This document shows positions 17,267 to 25,439 of a stretch of 64,000 bases of DNA, one piece after another. Made by a program: the position numbers and the translations under genes. The notes under the pieces were generated by a model, which searched no databases, was not told where the DNA came from, and saw nothing but the letters and a program-made list of their open reading frames with translations. Positions within the stretch are counted from its first letter, which is position 1. Every line of letters begins with the position of its first letter. The stretch comes from Pelosinus propionicus DSM 13327 (GTDB lineage: Bacteria; Bacillota; Negativicutes; DSM-13327), in assembly GCF_900114615.1 (NCBI RefSeq), contig NZ_FOTS01000006.1:62001-126000 (forward strand), written 5' to 3'.

Positions 17267-18673
17267 TTACATGGCATGAATCAGCGGCCAATACCAATAC
17301 ACACAGGCAATATAAACAATACAAGCTACTACGGATACACAAAAGCCAAACAACGGAAAATCCCGACTCTTTAGCTCCCCGGTATCACAGCACAGAATAT
17401 TCGGCGTAGTGTTGAAAAACATCAAGATCGGATACCCGCCAATCATAAAAGCTGCCGGTAATACCGTAAGCATCGGATTAATATTGGATACCTCTGCGAT
17501 GCCTACAAGAATCGGAAAAAATACATTCGCCATTGTAGCCGTGCCAACAAATACAACATGCATAAATTGAACAATTACGATTAAGATGCTGATGGTTGCT
17601 GCGGAAGAATACTGACTCAGATGCATCAATGAAAAAATGCTCTCTGCCAGCCAATTCGCAGCTCCGGTATCGCTCATGGCAGCCCCGAGACTAATTCCGC
17701 CGCTGCATACAAACACTACATTGAGTGAGATACTTTCCTGGCATTCCTTCCAGTCGAGACAGCCAAAAATCGGAAGACATAACACACAAGCACTCAAAAG
17801 ACATACTGTCGTACTGTCGAGTCCAAATTTTTCGCCAAATATCCAGAGTAGGATGGTTCCTAAGAATACAACAAAAACATTCTTTTCACTTTTGCTTATT
17901 GAACCCATTTGACTTAATTTCTGCCGGAAATATTCTCTGCCGTGTCCATCCGCATTGATCTTTGCTGAAAAAATCAATTGAATCAAAAGCCAGGAAACGA
18001 TTGTCATGAGAAATGCCGGAGGAAACCCCCATTCCAGCCATTTCACGAAGGATACTGTTTGACCTGTAGTCGCTGTTATATATTGCACCGCCATAGGGTT
18101 GGTCACCGTCGAGGTTAGGATTCCGGCACTGATCGTTGAATTCGTACAACAGAGCGTCATTAAAAGATTGGCTCCAAAGCGTCCGCCATTTTTTTCCTTT
18201 TTATGAAATAAATGTATAATTTTCATGCAAATCGGCAGCAGCATGGCTGTGCGCGCCGTCGAAGACGGAATCAAAAACGCCATGACAATATTCACACACA
18301 TGATGCCAAAGGATATCCGCTTGGTACTGGTACCCACGCGCACCAGCACCCAATAGGTAATTCGATCGCCTAAGTTTGATTTGAGCATGGCCGCAGCCAT
18401 AATAAAAGAACCAATAATAAGATAGGTCGAAGTTGATGCAAATCCTTTAAGGGCTGCATTAATATCGGTAATCTGAAACAGCACTAATATTGGTACGATT
18501 AAAAGACTTATAACAGCAACATGAATCGATTCAAACAAATATAAAATAAATACCGCCGAAAATACCGCCAGACATCTTTGTCCGATATACGATAAATGAT
18601 GAATTTCCGGTACGGCTAAAATACTGACAGCAACAAAAATCGCTAAAAAAATTCCGATTATTTTTTTTTTCAT
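17267..18673 (-). CDS. DASS/SLC13-family anion transporter
   Basis: 468 residues with about eleven to twelve hydrophobic helices. It contains paired polar loops typical of the divalent anion symporter family, such as MAFLIPSSTARTAMLLPI and the second-half GTATMANVFFP followed by MIGGYPILMFFNTTPN. This family moves dicarboxylates or similar anions with Na+ or H+. In a nicotinate operon it might take up or release a pathway dicarboxylate, for example a glutarate derivative; that is inference. Confidence 0.75.
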   Translation of the reverse strand: MKKKIIGIFLAIFVAVSILAVPEIHHLSYIGQRCLAVFSAVFILYLFESIHVAVISLLIVPILVLFQITDINAALKGFASTSTYLIIGSFIMAAAMLKSNLGDRITYWVLVRVGTSTKRISFGIMCVNIVMAFLIPSSTARTAMLLPICMKIIHLFHKKEKNGGRFGANLLMTLCCTNSTISAGILTSTVTNPMAVQYITATTGQTVSFVKWLEWGFPPAFLMTIVSWLLIQLIFSAKINADGHGREYFRQKLSQMGSISKSEKNVFVVFLGTILLWIFGEKFGLDSTTVCLLSACVLCLPIFGCLDWKECQESISLNVVFVCSGGISLGAAMSDTGAANWLAESIFSLMHLSQYSSAATISILIVIVQFMHVVFVGTATMANVFFPILVGIAEVSNINPMLTVLPAAFMIGGYPILMFFNTTPNILCCDTGELKSRDFPLFGFCVSVVACIVYIACVYWYWPLIHAM

Positions 18674-18741
18674 AAATTATATCATCCTGTTATGCTGACA
18701 TAAACAGTGAATCATTTCTGCTCACTTTTATGCCTGCAGAC

Positions 18742-20100
18742 TTATAACGTTTTCCCCTTTGTTTCTATTCCCATTGTCAATACAGCTACGCAGGCAAGGC
18801 CGAAGGCCACAGCCACAATTCCGTATACACCGACAACGCCGATTAAATTTAGGCTGTAACCAATAACCAGCGGTGCTGACATGGAACCAAAACGCGAGCA
18901 GGTTGAAGCCCAGCTGGTGCCAGTGGCCCTAATACCCGTCGGATACAGTTCTGGCGTATAGGTGTAGGTGATACCCCAAATTCCTGATACAAAAAACGAG
19001 GTCAGCAGGCCCAGTATCAGAACTTCTGATGTACTCAACTGATTGCCTAAGGCAATACCAAAGACAACCGTGGCAACAGCCGAAAAGAAGAGATTTCCTA
19101 CCAAAAGTTTTTTTCTGCCGACTTTGTCCATCAAATAAGCGGAAAGAATCTGATTTGGTATATATGCTAATTGCAGGAATAGCACATATTGGAAAGATTT
19201 AACCATGCTATGTCCCGCTTTTACCAGTAAGGTCGGCATCCAAGCAAACAAGCCGTAATAGCCGAACATGCCCATAAACCAAAGAATCCAAAGCATCACC
19301 GTAGTTTTAAGGTACTTTTTCTTAAATAAATCCCCAATTGGTCTTGGGTTGATATCCACTACTTTTTTCACATCTTCATCAGTAACCGGTACTAATTTAT
19401 GTGTCTTATTTACCACAGACTCAATGTCGTTCATAATGCTCTTTGCCTCTTCATAGCGTCCCTGAGATGCCAGCCAGCGCGGAGACTCCGGCAAGTGCAG
19501 GCGGATGACCCAAATATAGAGGGCCGGAAGCGCCCCGGCAACAAAAGCCCAGCGCCAGCCAACAGCTGGAATAACATAATAACTGACAGCCGTAGCAGCA
19601 ATCCAGCCAACAGCCCAAAAACAGTTCAAAAGACCTTGCACCTTCCCCCTATTCTGCGCTGGTATAAATTCTCCCAGCAGCGAAGTAACAACAGGTGTTT
19701 CTCCACCAAGTCCCACGCCAACTAAAAAACGAAAAATAATCAGTGAAGTAAAGTCCCAGGCAAATGCACACAGCAGTGAAAAAAGCGAAAACATCAGCAA
19801 TGTCCATTTAAATACCGCCTTGCGTCCATACTTATCGGCCAGCGGGCCAGAAAAGAATGCGCCAACAATCATGCCGACCATCCCGGAACTTAGCAGTACC
19901 CCAATCTGTCCCGCCGTAAGTCCCCAATCCTTAGTGAGTGCTGTCACAATAAAGGTAACGATTCCAACGTCAAAGGCATCAAATGCCCATGCCAGTCCAT
20001 TGACAAACAGCATCTTATAGTGAAAACGTGATAATGGCAAATTATCAAGCCTAGCAATTATTTTTTTTGACTCATATACCGTATCAATTCCTGTTGCCAC
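18742..20100 (-). CDS. MFS transporter, probable nicotinate permease
   Basis: 452 residues with twelve predicted helices. The helix 1 motif FDAFDVGIVTF and the loop signature GPLADKYGRKAVF are those of aromatic acid:H+ symporters. It is a paralogue of the transporter at 11391-12719. The GTG at 20100 is preferred as start because AAAGGAG is about ten bases upstream; an earlier GTG at 20109 is too close to that site. Its position directly after ena and the DUF1185 gene suggests nicotinate import. Confidence 0.75.
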   Translation of the reverse strand: MATGIDTVYESKKIIARLDNLPLSRFHYKMLFVNGLAWAFDAFDVGIVTFIVTALTKDWGLTAGQIGVLLSSGMVGMIVGAFFSGPLADKYGRKAVFKWTLLMFSLFSLLCAFAWDFTSLIIFRFLVGVGLGGETPVVTSLLGEFIPAQNRGKVQGLLNCFWAVGWIAATAVSYYVIPAVGWRWAFVAGALPALYIWVIRLHLPESPRWLASQGRYEEAKSIMNDIESVVNKTHKLVPVTDEDVKKVVDINPRPIGDLFKKKYLKTTVMLWILWFMGMFGYYGLFAWMPTLLVKAGHSMVKSFQYVLFLQLAYIPNQILSAYLMDKVGRKKLLVGNLFFSAVATVVFGIALGNQLSTSEVLILGLLTSFFVSGIWGITYTYTPELYPTGIRATGTSWASTCSRFGSMSAPLVIGYSLNLIGVVGVYGIVAVAFGLACVAVLTMGIETKGKTL

Positions 20101-20177
20101 AACCAGCACTCTCCTTTATCAAACTTATAAAAATAGACGCCATCTGTGATAGCAGTGCTCCACAGAAGTATGAATTA

Positions 20178-20759
20178 TTATCGTAAGCCGTCTTCTCCCT
20201 TAACTTCACTAATTTGTAAACCGCCAATTCTAGCATGGGGACGACCGCCATCGGTAAAAGCTACTGCAACGACAATCTCATCACTTTTGGGTGCATCTGC
20301 AATGCGGATTTCCATTGCATCATAATGGGTTCTGACAAAAGCCGCATCCTTATAATGAAGCGGTACATCAAGGCTTGTGCCCGGACCACCACACTTTTTC
20401 GCCGAAGGAATGATGGCCTTGCCACCGCCGATAACGTCACGCATTGGTTTACCGAGTTTGGGATGAAGAATGGCTGCACCATGTTCGAGTTCCCCATTAG
20501 CACCAATAATCGCACCTTTGCCATAACTCTCAATTACGGCTGTCCCCAGATTCTTTACAGCAATTTTAGTAAGATATTCTCCAAGGTATTCTCCGATCTC
20601 TATTAATTGACTGAGATCTTCCCCATAAGCACCGGCATATGGATTTTTAATAACCGCTGCAACTATGCATTTATGCAGTGGTCTTTCCAATTTTTTAAAG
20701 CCTTCAAAACATATTTCTTCGACATTCGTAACAATTTTTCTAATGATCGGTTCTTTCAT
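20178..20759 (-). CDS. DUF1185 (PF06684) protein in the nicotinate operon
   Basis: 193 residues, soluble. It shows the DUF1185 pattern AAVIKNPYAGAYGEDLSQL, YGKGAIIG, GGGKAIIPSAKKCG and a C-terminal VAFTDGGRPHARIGG. Solved members of this family have been described as a variant of the Bacillus chorismate mutase fold; their reaction is not established. It lies between ena and a transporter gene, so an enzyme acting on a cyclic amide or keto intermediate is plausible but unproven. The ATG at 20759 is chosen because GAGAGG lies nine bases before it. Confidence 0.75.
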   Translation of the reverse strand: MKEPIIRKIVTNVEEICFEGFKKLERPLHKCIVAAVIKNPYAGAYGEDLSQLIEIGEYLGEYLTKIAVKNLGTAVIESYGKGAIIGANGELEHGAAILHPKLGKPMRDVIGGGKAIIPSAKKCGGPGTSLDVPLHYKDAAFVRTHYDAMEIRIADAPKSDEIVVAVAFTDGGRPHARIGGLQISEVKGEDGLR

Positions 20760-20780
20760 ATCTATCATCCTCTCCCTCTA

Positions 20781-21938
20781 TTATTTGATTAGCACAGCTA
20801 TTTTTTTAGCAGGTGGCGTATTTTTACTCTTTGTCACCAAAATCTTGCCGTTTATCATAACAATGCTGATCCCCGGAATATCGCCTGCGGCAAATGCGCC
20901 AAGCGCATCATCGGCTACCGACCCTATAGGAGCATCCATTATGACGATATCTGCTTCTTTGCCTGGTGCAATCTCCCCTGTATTAAGACCATATACTTTA
21001 GCTGTATTGCCAGTCGCCATACAGATGGCCTGTTCCGGTGCTATAGCAGAGACAGAGGCGGCAAAACAAATATTTCTCAATATGCCCAAAGGAATCAGTC
21101 CCGTGCCTGAGGGAGCATCATTTCCAAAGATAACGCGATGGAAAGCTTTTAACTCTTTTACTTTTTCAAATACATGATGAGCGGCTTTGGGATTGCCGCA
21201 TTGTACGATTTCTACAGCCAAATCCGTCTCTTCGATAATCTTATCAATTTCGTCCAGGGAAATGGATGTGGGTCCGCCGTTAATATGTGATACCACATCA
21301 GGCTTTGTCGCCATCACATCGGCTGCACTTACTGTGGAGCTGCCTGGAATTGACGTGCCGCCTGTATGCATTTGCACTTTAAAACCATACTTATGCGCCC
21401 ACTCTACCATGACTGCCGCATCTTCTGGGGTTTTTACACTGCCAAGGCCGATTTCACCAACCAGCCACACACCGGCTTCCTTAAGTTCCGCAAAATCTTT
21501 TTCTGTTAATCCTTTTTCCAAAATCAGCGCCCCGCCATGTACCTTAACACCCGCAGGAGGTGCTTTATAAAAGGATTTGCTCGCGACAATTGCCAGAGCC
21601 TTAGTGCCAGCCGGATCATTCGGCCGGCCGGGCGTATGGCATTCGCCAGCGGAAATCATAGTTGTCACACCGCCATTTAGCGCACTGGCAATATAATCTA
21701 GAGCATTTTGCCGCGGCGCATAGTCTCCAAGTGTTGTATGCACATGGGAATCAAAAAGTCCCGGTAACACCGTAGACCCATTCGCATCGATAACTTGTGC
21801 AACATCTTCCGCCATTATCCTTTTACCTATGGAAACAATTATGTTATCTTCTATAAGAATGGAATCGCCATCCAGAATTGGTTTATTCACATCACCACTC
21901 ACAATTGTTCCTATATTTTTAATAAGCATTTTACCCAT
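20781..21938 (-). CDS. ena: Enamidase (amidohydrolase superfamily)
   Basis: 385 residues. Enamidase hydrolyses 1,4,5,6-tetrahydro-6-oxonicotinate to 2-formylglutarate and ammonia in nicotinate fermentation. The metal ligands HVH lie in LFDSHVHTTLGDYAP, further His residues in KVQMHTGGTSIPGSS and VVSHINGGPT, and the catalytic Asp in VIFGNDAPSGTGLIPLGILRN, split here by residue choice. As I recall the Eubacterium barkeri enzyme, the match is close over the whole length, including VKVHGGALILEKGLTEKDF. It is the first gene of its operon and has a structured leader at 22003-22080. Confidence 0.88.
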   Translation of the reverse strand: MGKMLIKNIGTIVSGDVNKPILDGDSILIEDNIIVSIGKRIMAEDVAQVIDANGSTVLPGLFDSHVHTTLGDYAPRQNALDYIASALNGGVTTMISAGECHTPGRPNDPAGTKALAIVASKSFYKAPPAGVKVHGGALILEKGLTEKDFAELKEAGVWLVGEIGLGSVKTPEDAAVMVEWAHKYGFKVQMHTGGTSIPGSSTVSAADVMATKPDVVSHINGGPTSISLDEIDKIIEETDLAVEIVQCGNPKAAHHVFEKVKELKAFHRVIFGNDAPSGTGLIPLGILRNICFAASVSAIAPEQAICMATGNTAKVYGLNTGEIAPGKEADIVIMDAPIGSVADDALGAFAAGDIPGISIVMINGKILVTKSKNTPPAKKIAVLIK

Positions 21939-22002
21939 AACAAAAGCCCCTTTCCAAAATTAGCGTTCAATACTGATACAGCGAAAATTCGCTAAAATAA
22001 AA

Positions 22003-22080
22003 CAAAAAGCCCCATGAAGTCCTTGACTTCACACGGCATTGTGTGTATTACTAAACCTATGGAACTGTTTCAAGCTGTTC
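22003..22080 (-). ncRNA. Leader attenuator of the ena operon (candidate cis-regulatory RNA)
   Basis: On the minus strand the leader can form a terminator: CCGTGTGAAGTC and GACTTCATGGGG around AAG, then CTTTTTG. The 5' arm of that hairpin overlaps a second hairpin, CACAC-AATGCC-GTGTG at 22030-22045, so the two exclude each other. A short upstream stem GAAC/GTTC (22062-22080) completes it. The same arrangement precedes the nicotinate dehydrogenase operon at 28316-28395, where the upstream stem is AAAC/GTTT, a compensatory change. No T-run follows on the plus strand, so it serves the minus-strand operon. Confidence 0.6.
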
Positions 22081-22172
22081 TTTAACTGCTTCTTATTATA
22101 GCAGTATAAGTATTATATTAAAAATATTAAATTTAAATCGTCTTATATAATAATTATATCACGGAGGAAATT

Positions 22173-23069
22173 ATGACCTATAAACAACTGGAGTACTTTC
22201 TTGCAATCGCCGAAACAAACAATATGACTCTGGCAGCAGCAAAACTAAATATTTCCCAACCTCCTCTCAGTTATCATCTCAAGCTTTTGGAAGACGAACT
22301 GCAGGTAAAGCTGTTCAACCGTGAAGGTCATGCATTGCATATCACCAGTGAAGGCCGGATATTCCAGGATAAGGCTATGCAAATCTTGTCACTTACCAAT
22401 CAGTCCGTCTCACTCATGCAGAATATTGGCAAGGAAATGTTCGGTACAATCAACATTGCCACCATTCCTTCTGTCTGCGGGTCTATCCTCCCGAAAAATA
22501 TTCACGAATTTCAGCTAAAATATCCAGATGTCAACTATAAGATCCATGAATGCAACAGTTTCAAAGCCATGGAACTACTTGACAATGGCCTCGTCGATTT
22601 TGCCTTTGTCCGTGCTCCCTTCAATCAAAAGCGCTACCAAATCATGATGGTAAAAAATCCGTTTCTTAAAGAAAACCAAAAAGATTTCTTCGTTGCCATC
22701 GGTTCAAAGACATTCCTTGCAGATACGAAAGAGGATACGATAGACCTGCGAAAACTCATAGGAAAACCGCTTATTGTCCACCGCCGTTACAAAAAAATAC
22801 TAGACAGCTTATGCGAGGAAAAAAATATCTCACTGCAAATCGTCTGCGAAAACGATTATATTGGTTCCTCATTTTATTTAGCCGATGCCGATATTGGCGT
22901 CGCAGTAATGCCGTACACATCAGCAATGCTTTTTGAGAATAAAAAATCCCTACTCATCAAAAAGATTGAGCATCCAACGATTGATTCACAAATCTACTTG
23001 ATTACGAAAAAAAATACTACGCTTCCCTTGCTGCCAAAGAAGTTTATCGAACAGGTTACCCGTGAGTGA
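22173..23069 (+). CDS. LysR-family regulator, probable nicotinate operon regulator
   Basis: 298 residues. The N-terminal winged helix reads YKQLEYFLAIAETNNMTLAA...LNISQPPLSYHLKLLEDEL, followed by a LysR substrate-binding domain (TINIATIPSVCGSILPKNI). It is divergent from ena and convergent with the nicotinate dehydrogenase operon, so it probably controls both. GGAGG lies seven bases before the ATG. An AT-rich element TTAAATTTAATATTTTTA in the divergent region is shared with the second operon and could be its operator. The effector is unknown; nicotinate or 6-hydroxynicotinate is likely. Confidence 0.8.
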   Translation: MTYKQLEYFLAIAETNNMTLAAAKLNISQPPLSYHLKLLEDELQVKLFNREGHALHITSEGRIFQDKAMQILSLTNQSVSLMQNIGKEMFGTINIATIPSVCGSILPKNIHEFQLKYPDVNYKIHECNSFKAMELLDNGLVDFAFVRAPFNQKRYQIMMVKNPFLKENQKDFFVAIGSKTFLADTKEDTIDLRKLIGKPLIVHRRYKKILDSLCEEKNISLQIVCENDYIGSSFYLADADIGVAVMPYTSAMLFENKKSLLIKKIEHPTIDSQIYLITKKNTTLPLLPKKFIEQVTRE

Positions 23070-23101
23070 TGCATCGCAAACTTGGAAAAGCAGAAAAGTG
23101 T

Positions 23102-23144
23102 AAAAAGAAATGGCTGGCAGCCCTGCTGCAGCCATTTCTTTTTA
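23102..23144. terminator. Bidirectional terminator between lysR and the mocA-like gene
   Basis: AAAAAGAAATGGCTG and CAGCCATTTCTTTTT form a strong stem flanked by A- and T-runs. It serves the lysR gene on the plus strand and the converging nicotinate dehydrogenase operon on the minus strand, whose last stop codon overlaps its edge. Confidence 0.85.
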
Positions 23145-23774
23145 CGTTCTCTCCATAGAACTTTGATATGCCTGTAGTCGCATATAGTCTTTCCATGTAT
23201 CAGCATCGATTGTACAACCAACATCTTTAACAGGCACACAAACAGTCTGCACTAAAAACTGTTCTAAAGCAACCCTTAGCCCTCCCTCGCCGCCAAAATT
23301 CCATATTGCCGGAAAGCAGGAACTTTTTATCAAGGGCGGATGTTTTCTTTTTCCATTAAGAGTCGGAAATACTACCTTTGCATCTGTTTGTGCCATACAT
23401 TGCCGCAGTTTAATAAAGGTTTCAACAGCAATGGCCGGCATATCCCCAGGTACGACATACGTGGCAACACAGTCTGCAACTTCTCTTAATCCCAGTTGCA
23501 CAGACTCCAACATTTCTCCATGCTGATAATTGTAATTTTTGACCAACAATACATTATCCCAGTTCAAAAATTGTTGCGCAATTTCAGTTGAACGATAACC
23601 TGTAACAACAATAATTTTGCCTACCCCGGCCTGCTTAAGATTAGCAACAGTAGTCTCAATAATACTGCTTTGCGCATAAGGCAATAGCGGCTTAAATTGC
23701 CCCATACGCCGAGACAAGCCTGCCGCCAATACAACACCTGCTATCATATTATCCGCATAATCTATTATCGTCAT
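23142..23774 (-). CDS. MocA-like molybdenum cofactor nucleotidyltransferase
   Basis: 210 residues. It has the nucleotidyltransferase motif GVVLAAGLSRRMGQFKPLLP, and TYVVPGDMPAI, in which GDMP holds the catalytic Asp. Proteins of this type add CMP to molybdopterin for xanthine-oxidase-family enzymes. It is the last gene of the nicotinate dehydrogenase operon and likely makes the cytosine-dinucleotide cofactor for that enzyme. The ATG at 23774 has GAGG five bases upstream. Confidence 0.8.
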   Translation of the reverse strand: MTIIDYADNMIAGVVLAAGLSRRMGQFKPLLPYAQSSIIETTVANLKQAGVGKIIVVTGYRSTEIAQQFLNWDNVLLVKNYNYQHGEMLESVQLGLREVADCVATYVVPGDMPAIAVETFIKLRQCMAQTDAKVVFPTLNGKRKHPPLIKSSCFPAIWNFGGEGGLRVALEQFLVQTVCVPVKDVGCTIDADTWKDYMRLQAYQSSMERT

Positions 23775-23891
23775 TATCACCTCTTATCTACTTGCCAACA
23801 GACAACAAGACTATATTCATCCCCTGATATGCAGCATACTTGCAGCAAATTTTGAAGAAATCCACCTATCCTTAAATACGTAATAAACTTT

Positions 23892-24752
23892 CTAGAACCC
23901 CAAAAAACTGCAACTATTTTTTAAAGTTCTTTGGGTTAATGCTGCTACTATTTTTTTACGGTAGTCAGCTTCCGAACGTACATCATCAATAGGATTTACA
24001 CTATCCGCAGCAGTTTTCGCTGCCTTGGCAATTACACTGTCAGTCAGCTTTCTTCCTATTATTATATTTTCCGCTGCAGTAATCCTAAGAGGAGTGGCAG
24101 CTACAGATCCCAATGCAATTCTAGCCTGAGTTACTGTTTGATCAAGGTCTACAGCAATAAACGAAGCTGCATTTACAATTGAAATTGCCAATGCTTTTCG
24201 CTTGCCAAGTTTTTCAAAGGCACTGCCTTGACCTGCCTTCTGGGCGCTAAACGAAAAGCTTAGTATAAATTCGTCTGATTTAAGTACAGTTCGTCCTGGC
24301 CCTGTAAAAAATTCATTGATTGGAATGGTTCTAGCACCTTGTGGTCCGGCAATAGTAACAACAGCTGCATATGTCATGAGAGCCGGTATTGTATCACCTG
24401 CCGGCGAAGCATTTCCAGAATTACCACCGATAGTGCCACGATTACGAATTTGCGGCGATCCTACAGAGGCCGAAGCTGCCGCAAGTGCGGGAGCAAATTC
24501 CTTCATATAAGATGAACTGGAAATTTGTGCATGAGTGACTGCCGCACCAATAGTTATTATGCCGTTATCTACTGTAAATTCCTGCAATTCTTTTAAATCA
24601 CTTATATCAATAAAAGTACCTGATACAATACGGCCTAATTTCATTCGTACTAATAAATCTGTACCGCCAGCCAGCAAATGATGTTCACTGTATTGCTGCA
24701 TAACACCAATGACCTGCTCAGTTGTTTGTGGTTTTATGTATCGATAACTCAT
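23892..24752 (-). CDS. ndhF: Nicotinate dehydrogenase FAD-binding subunit
   Basis: 286 residues of the CoxM/xanthine dehydrogenase medium-chain family. FAD-binding motifs LLAGGTDLLVRMK and RNRGTIGGNSGNASPAGD are clear, and the C-terminal CO-dehydrogenase flavoprotein domain follows (GSAFEKLGKRKALAISIVNAA, in part). It passes electrons from the Fe-S subunit to NADP+. Its start overlaps the stop of the HD-domain gene by 4 bp (ATGA). Confidence 0.85.
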   Translation of the reverse strand: MSYRYIKPQTTEQVIGVMQQYSEHHLLAGGTDLLVRMKLGRIVSGTFIDISDLKELQEFTVDNGIITIGAAVTHAQISSSSYMKEFAPALAAASASVGSPQIRNRGTIGGNSGNASPAGDTIPALMTYAAVVTIAGPQGARTIPINEFFTGPGRTVLKSDEFILSFSFSAQKAGQGSAFEKLGKRKALAISIVNAASFIAVDLDQTVTQARIALGSVAATPLRITAAENIIIGRKLTDSVIAKAAKTAADSVNPIDDVRSEADYRKKIVAALTQRTLKNSCSFLGF

Positions 24753-25420
24753 CCATTCTCACTCCCCAATATACCATTCTTATTAATAAGAATTTCCCAG
24801 ATTCCTTTTTCCGCTAAAGGAATCTGCCGATCATCAATTGCCTGTACAACACTATCACGTATAACAAATGCAGTATTAAATTTTTCTCGAATGCTAAATA
24901 ACTCCCCATAGGCTTGAATACTTTTCGCCAAACGTTGCTCCAAACTTATAAGAGTAGAACCTTTACATATTTTATCTGCCAGATATAAGATAGCGGCTTC
25001 TCCTAATGGCTGTCCCTGAAGGAAAACAAGTTCCATATGTGTCGCGATCATCGGCGCCAAAGAAAAATATCCCAATTGCACAACAAAATCTGCACCTCTC
25101 GCTGCATGATCAGAGTTAATTTTTTCCACATCATGCAGCAGACCTCCAGCTGCCAAAGCTGGAATATCGAGTTTCATACTAGAGCTTTCAGTAAGCCATT
25201 CGGCTATACGAACTGCAACATACGCCACTGCCATACTATGAGAAATAACAGCTTTCGGAAGTTGCTTTTTAGCAAAAATGACTAGAATTTCAGTTAATGT
25301 CGGCAATGCCTTCTTTTCCGCAGCCTGCAACAGTATCGGTGTCAATTTTGTTATTACAGCCTGTTCACTAAATATGTCCAATTCTTGTGTTGCTTTTAAA
25401 ACTTTCACTTGCTGCGGCAT
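24749..25420 (-). CDS. HD-domain protein of the nicotinate dehydrogenase operon
   Basis: 223 residues. It has the HD phosphohydrolase pattern: His in VISHSMAVAYVAVRIAEW, the HD pair in AAGGLLHDVEK, a later His in ATHMEL and Asp in YLADKICKG. Proteins of this kind are often coded with molybdenum hydroxylases and MocA-like transferases, where their job is not known. It lies between the large and FAD subunits with a 20-bp gap and a 4-bp overlap, so it is clearly cotranscribed. Confidence 0.75.
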   Translation of the reverse strand: MPQQVKVLKATQELDIFSEQAVITKLTPILLQAAEKKALPTLTEILVIFAKKQLPKAVISHSMAVAYVAVRIAEWLTESSSMKLDIPALAAGGLLHDVEKINSDHAARGADFVVQLGYFSLAPMIATHMELVFLQGQPLGEAAILYLADKICKGSTLISLEQRLAKSIQAYGELFSIREKFNTAFVIRDSVVQAIDDRQIPLAEKGIWEILINKNGILGSENG

Positions 25421-25439
25421 TTTTAGTCTCTCCTATTTT

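Noticed and set aside
22003-22045. Terminator for lysR or a plus-strand transcript
   Set aside because: The T-run occurs only on the minus strand, so it serves the ena leader.
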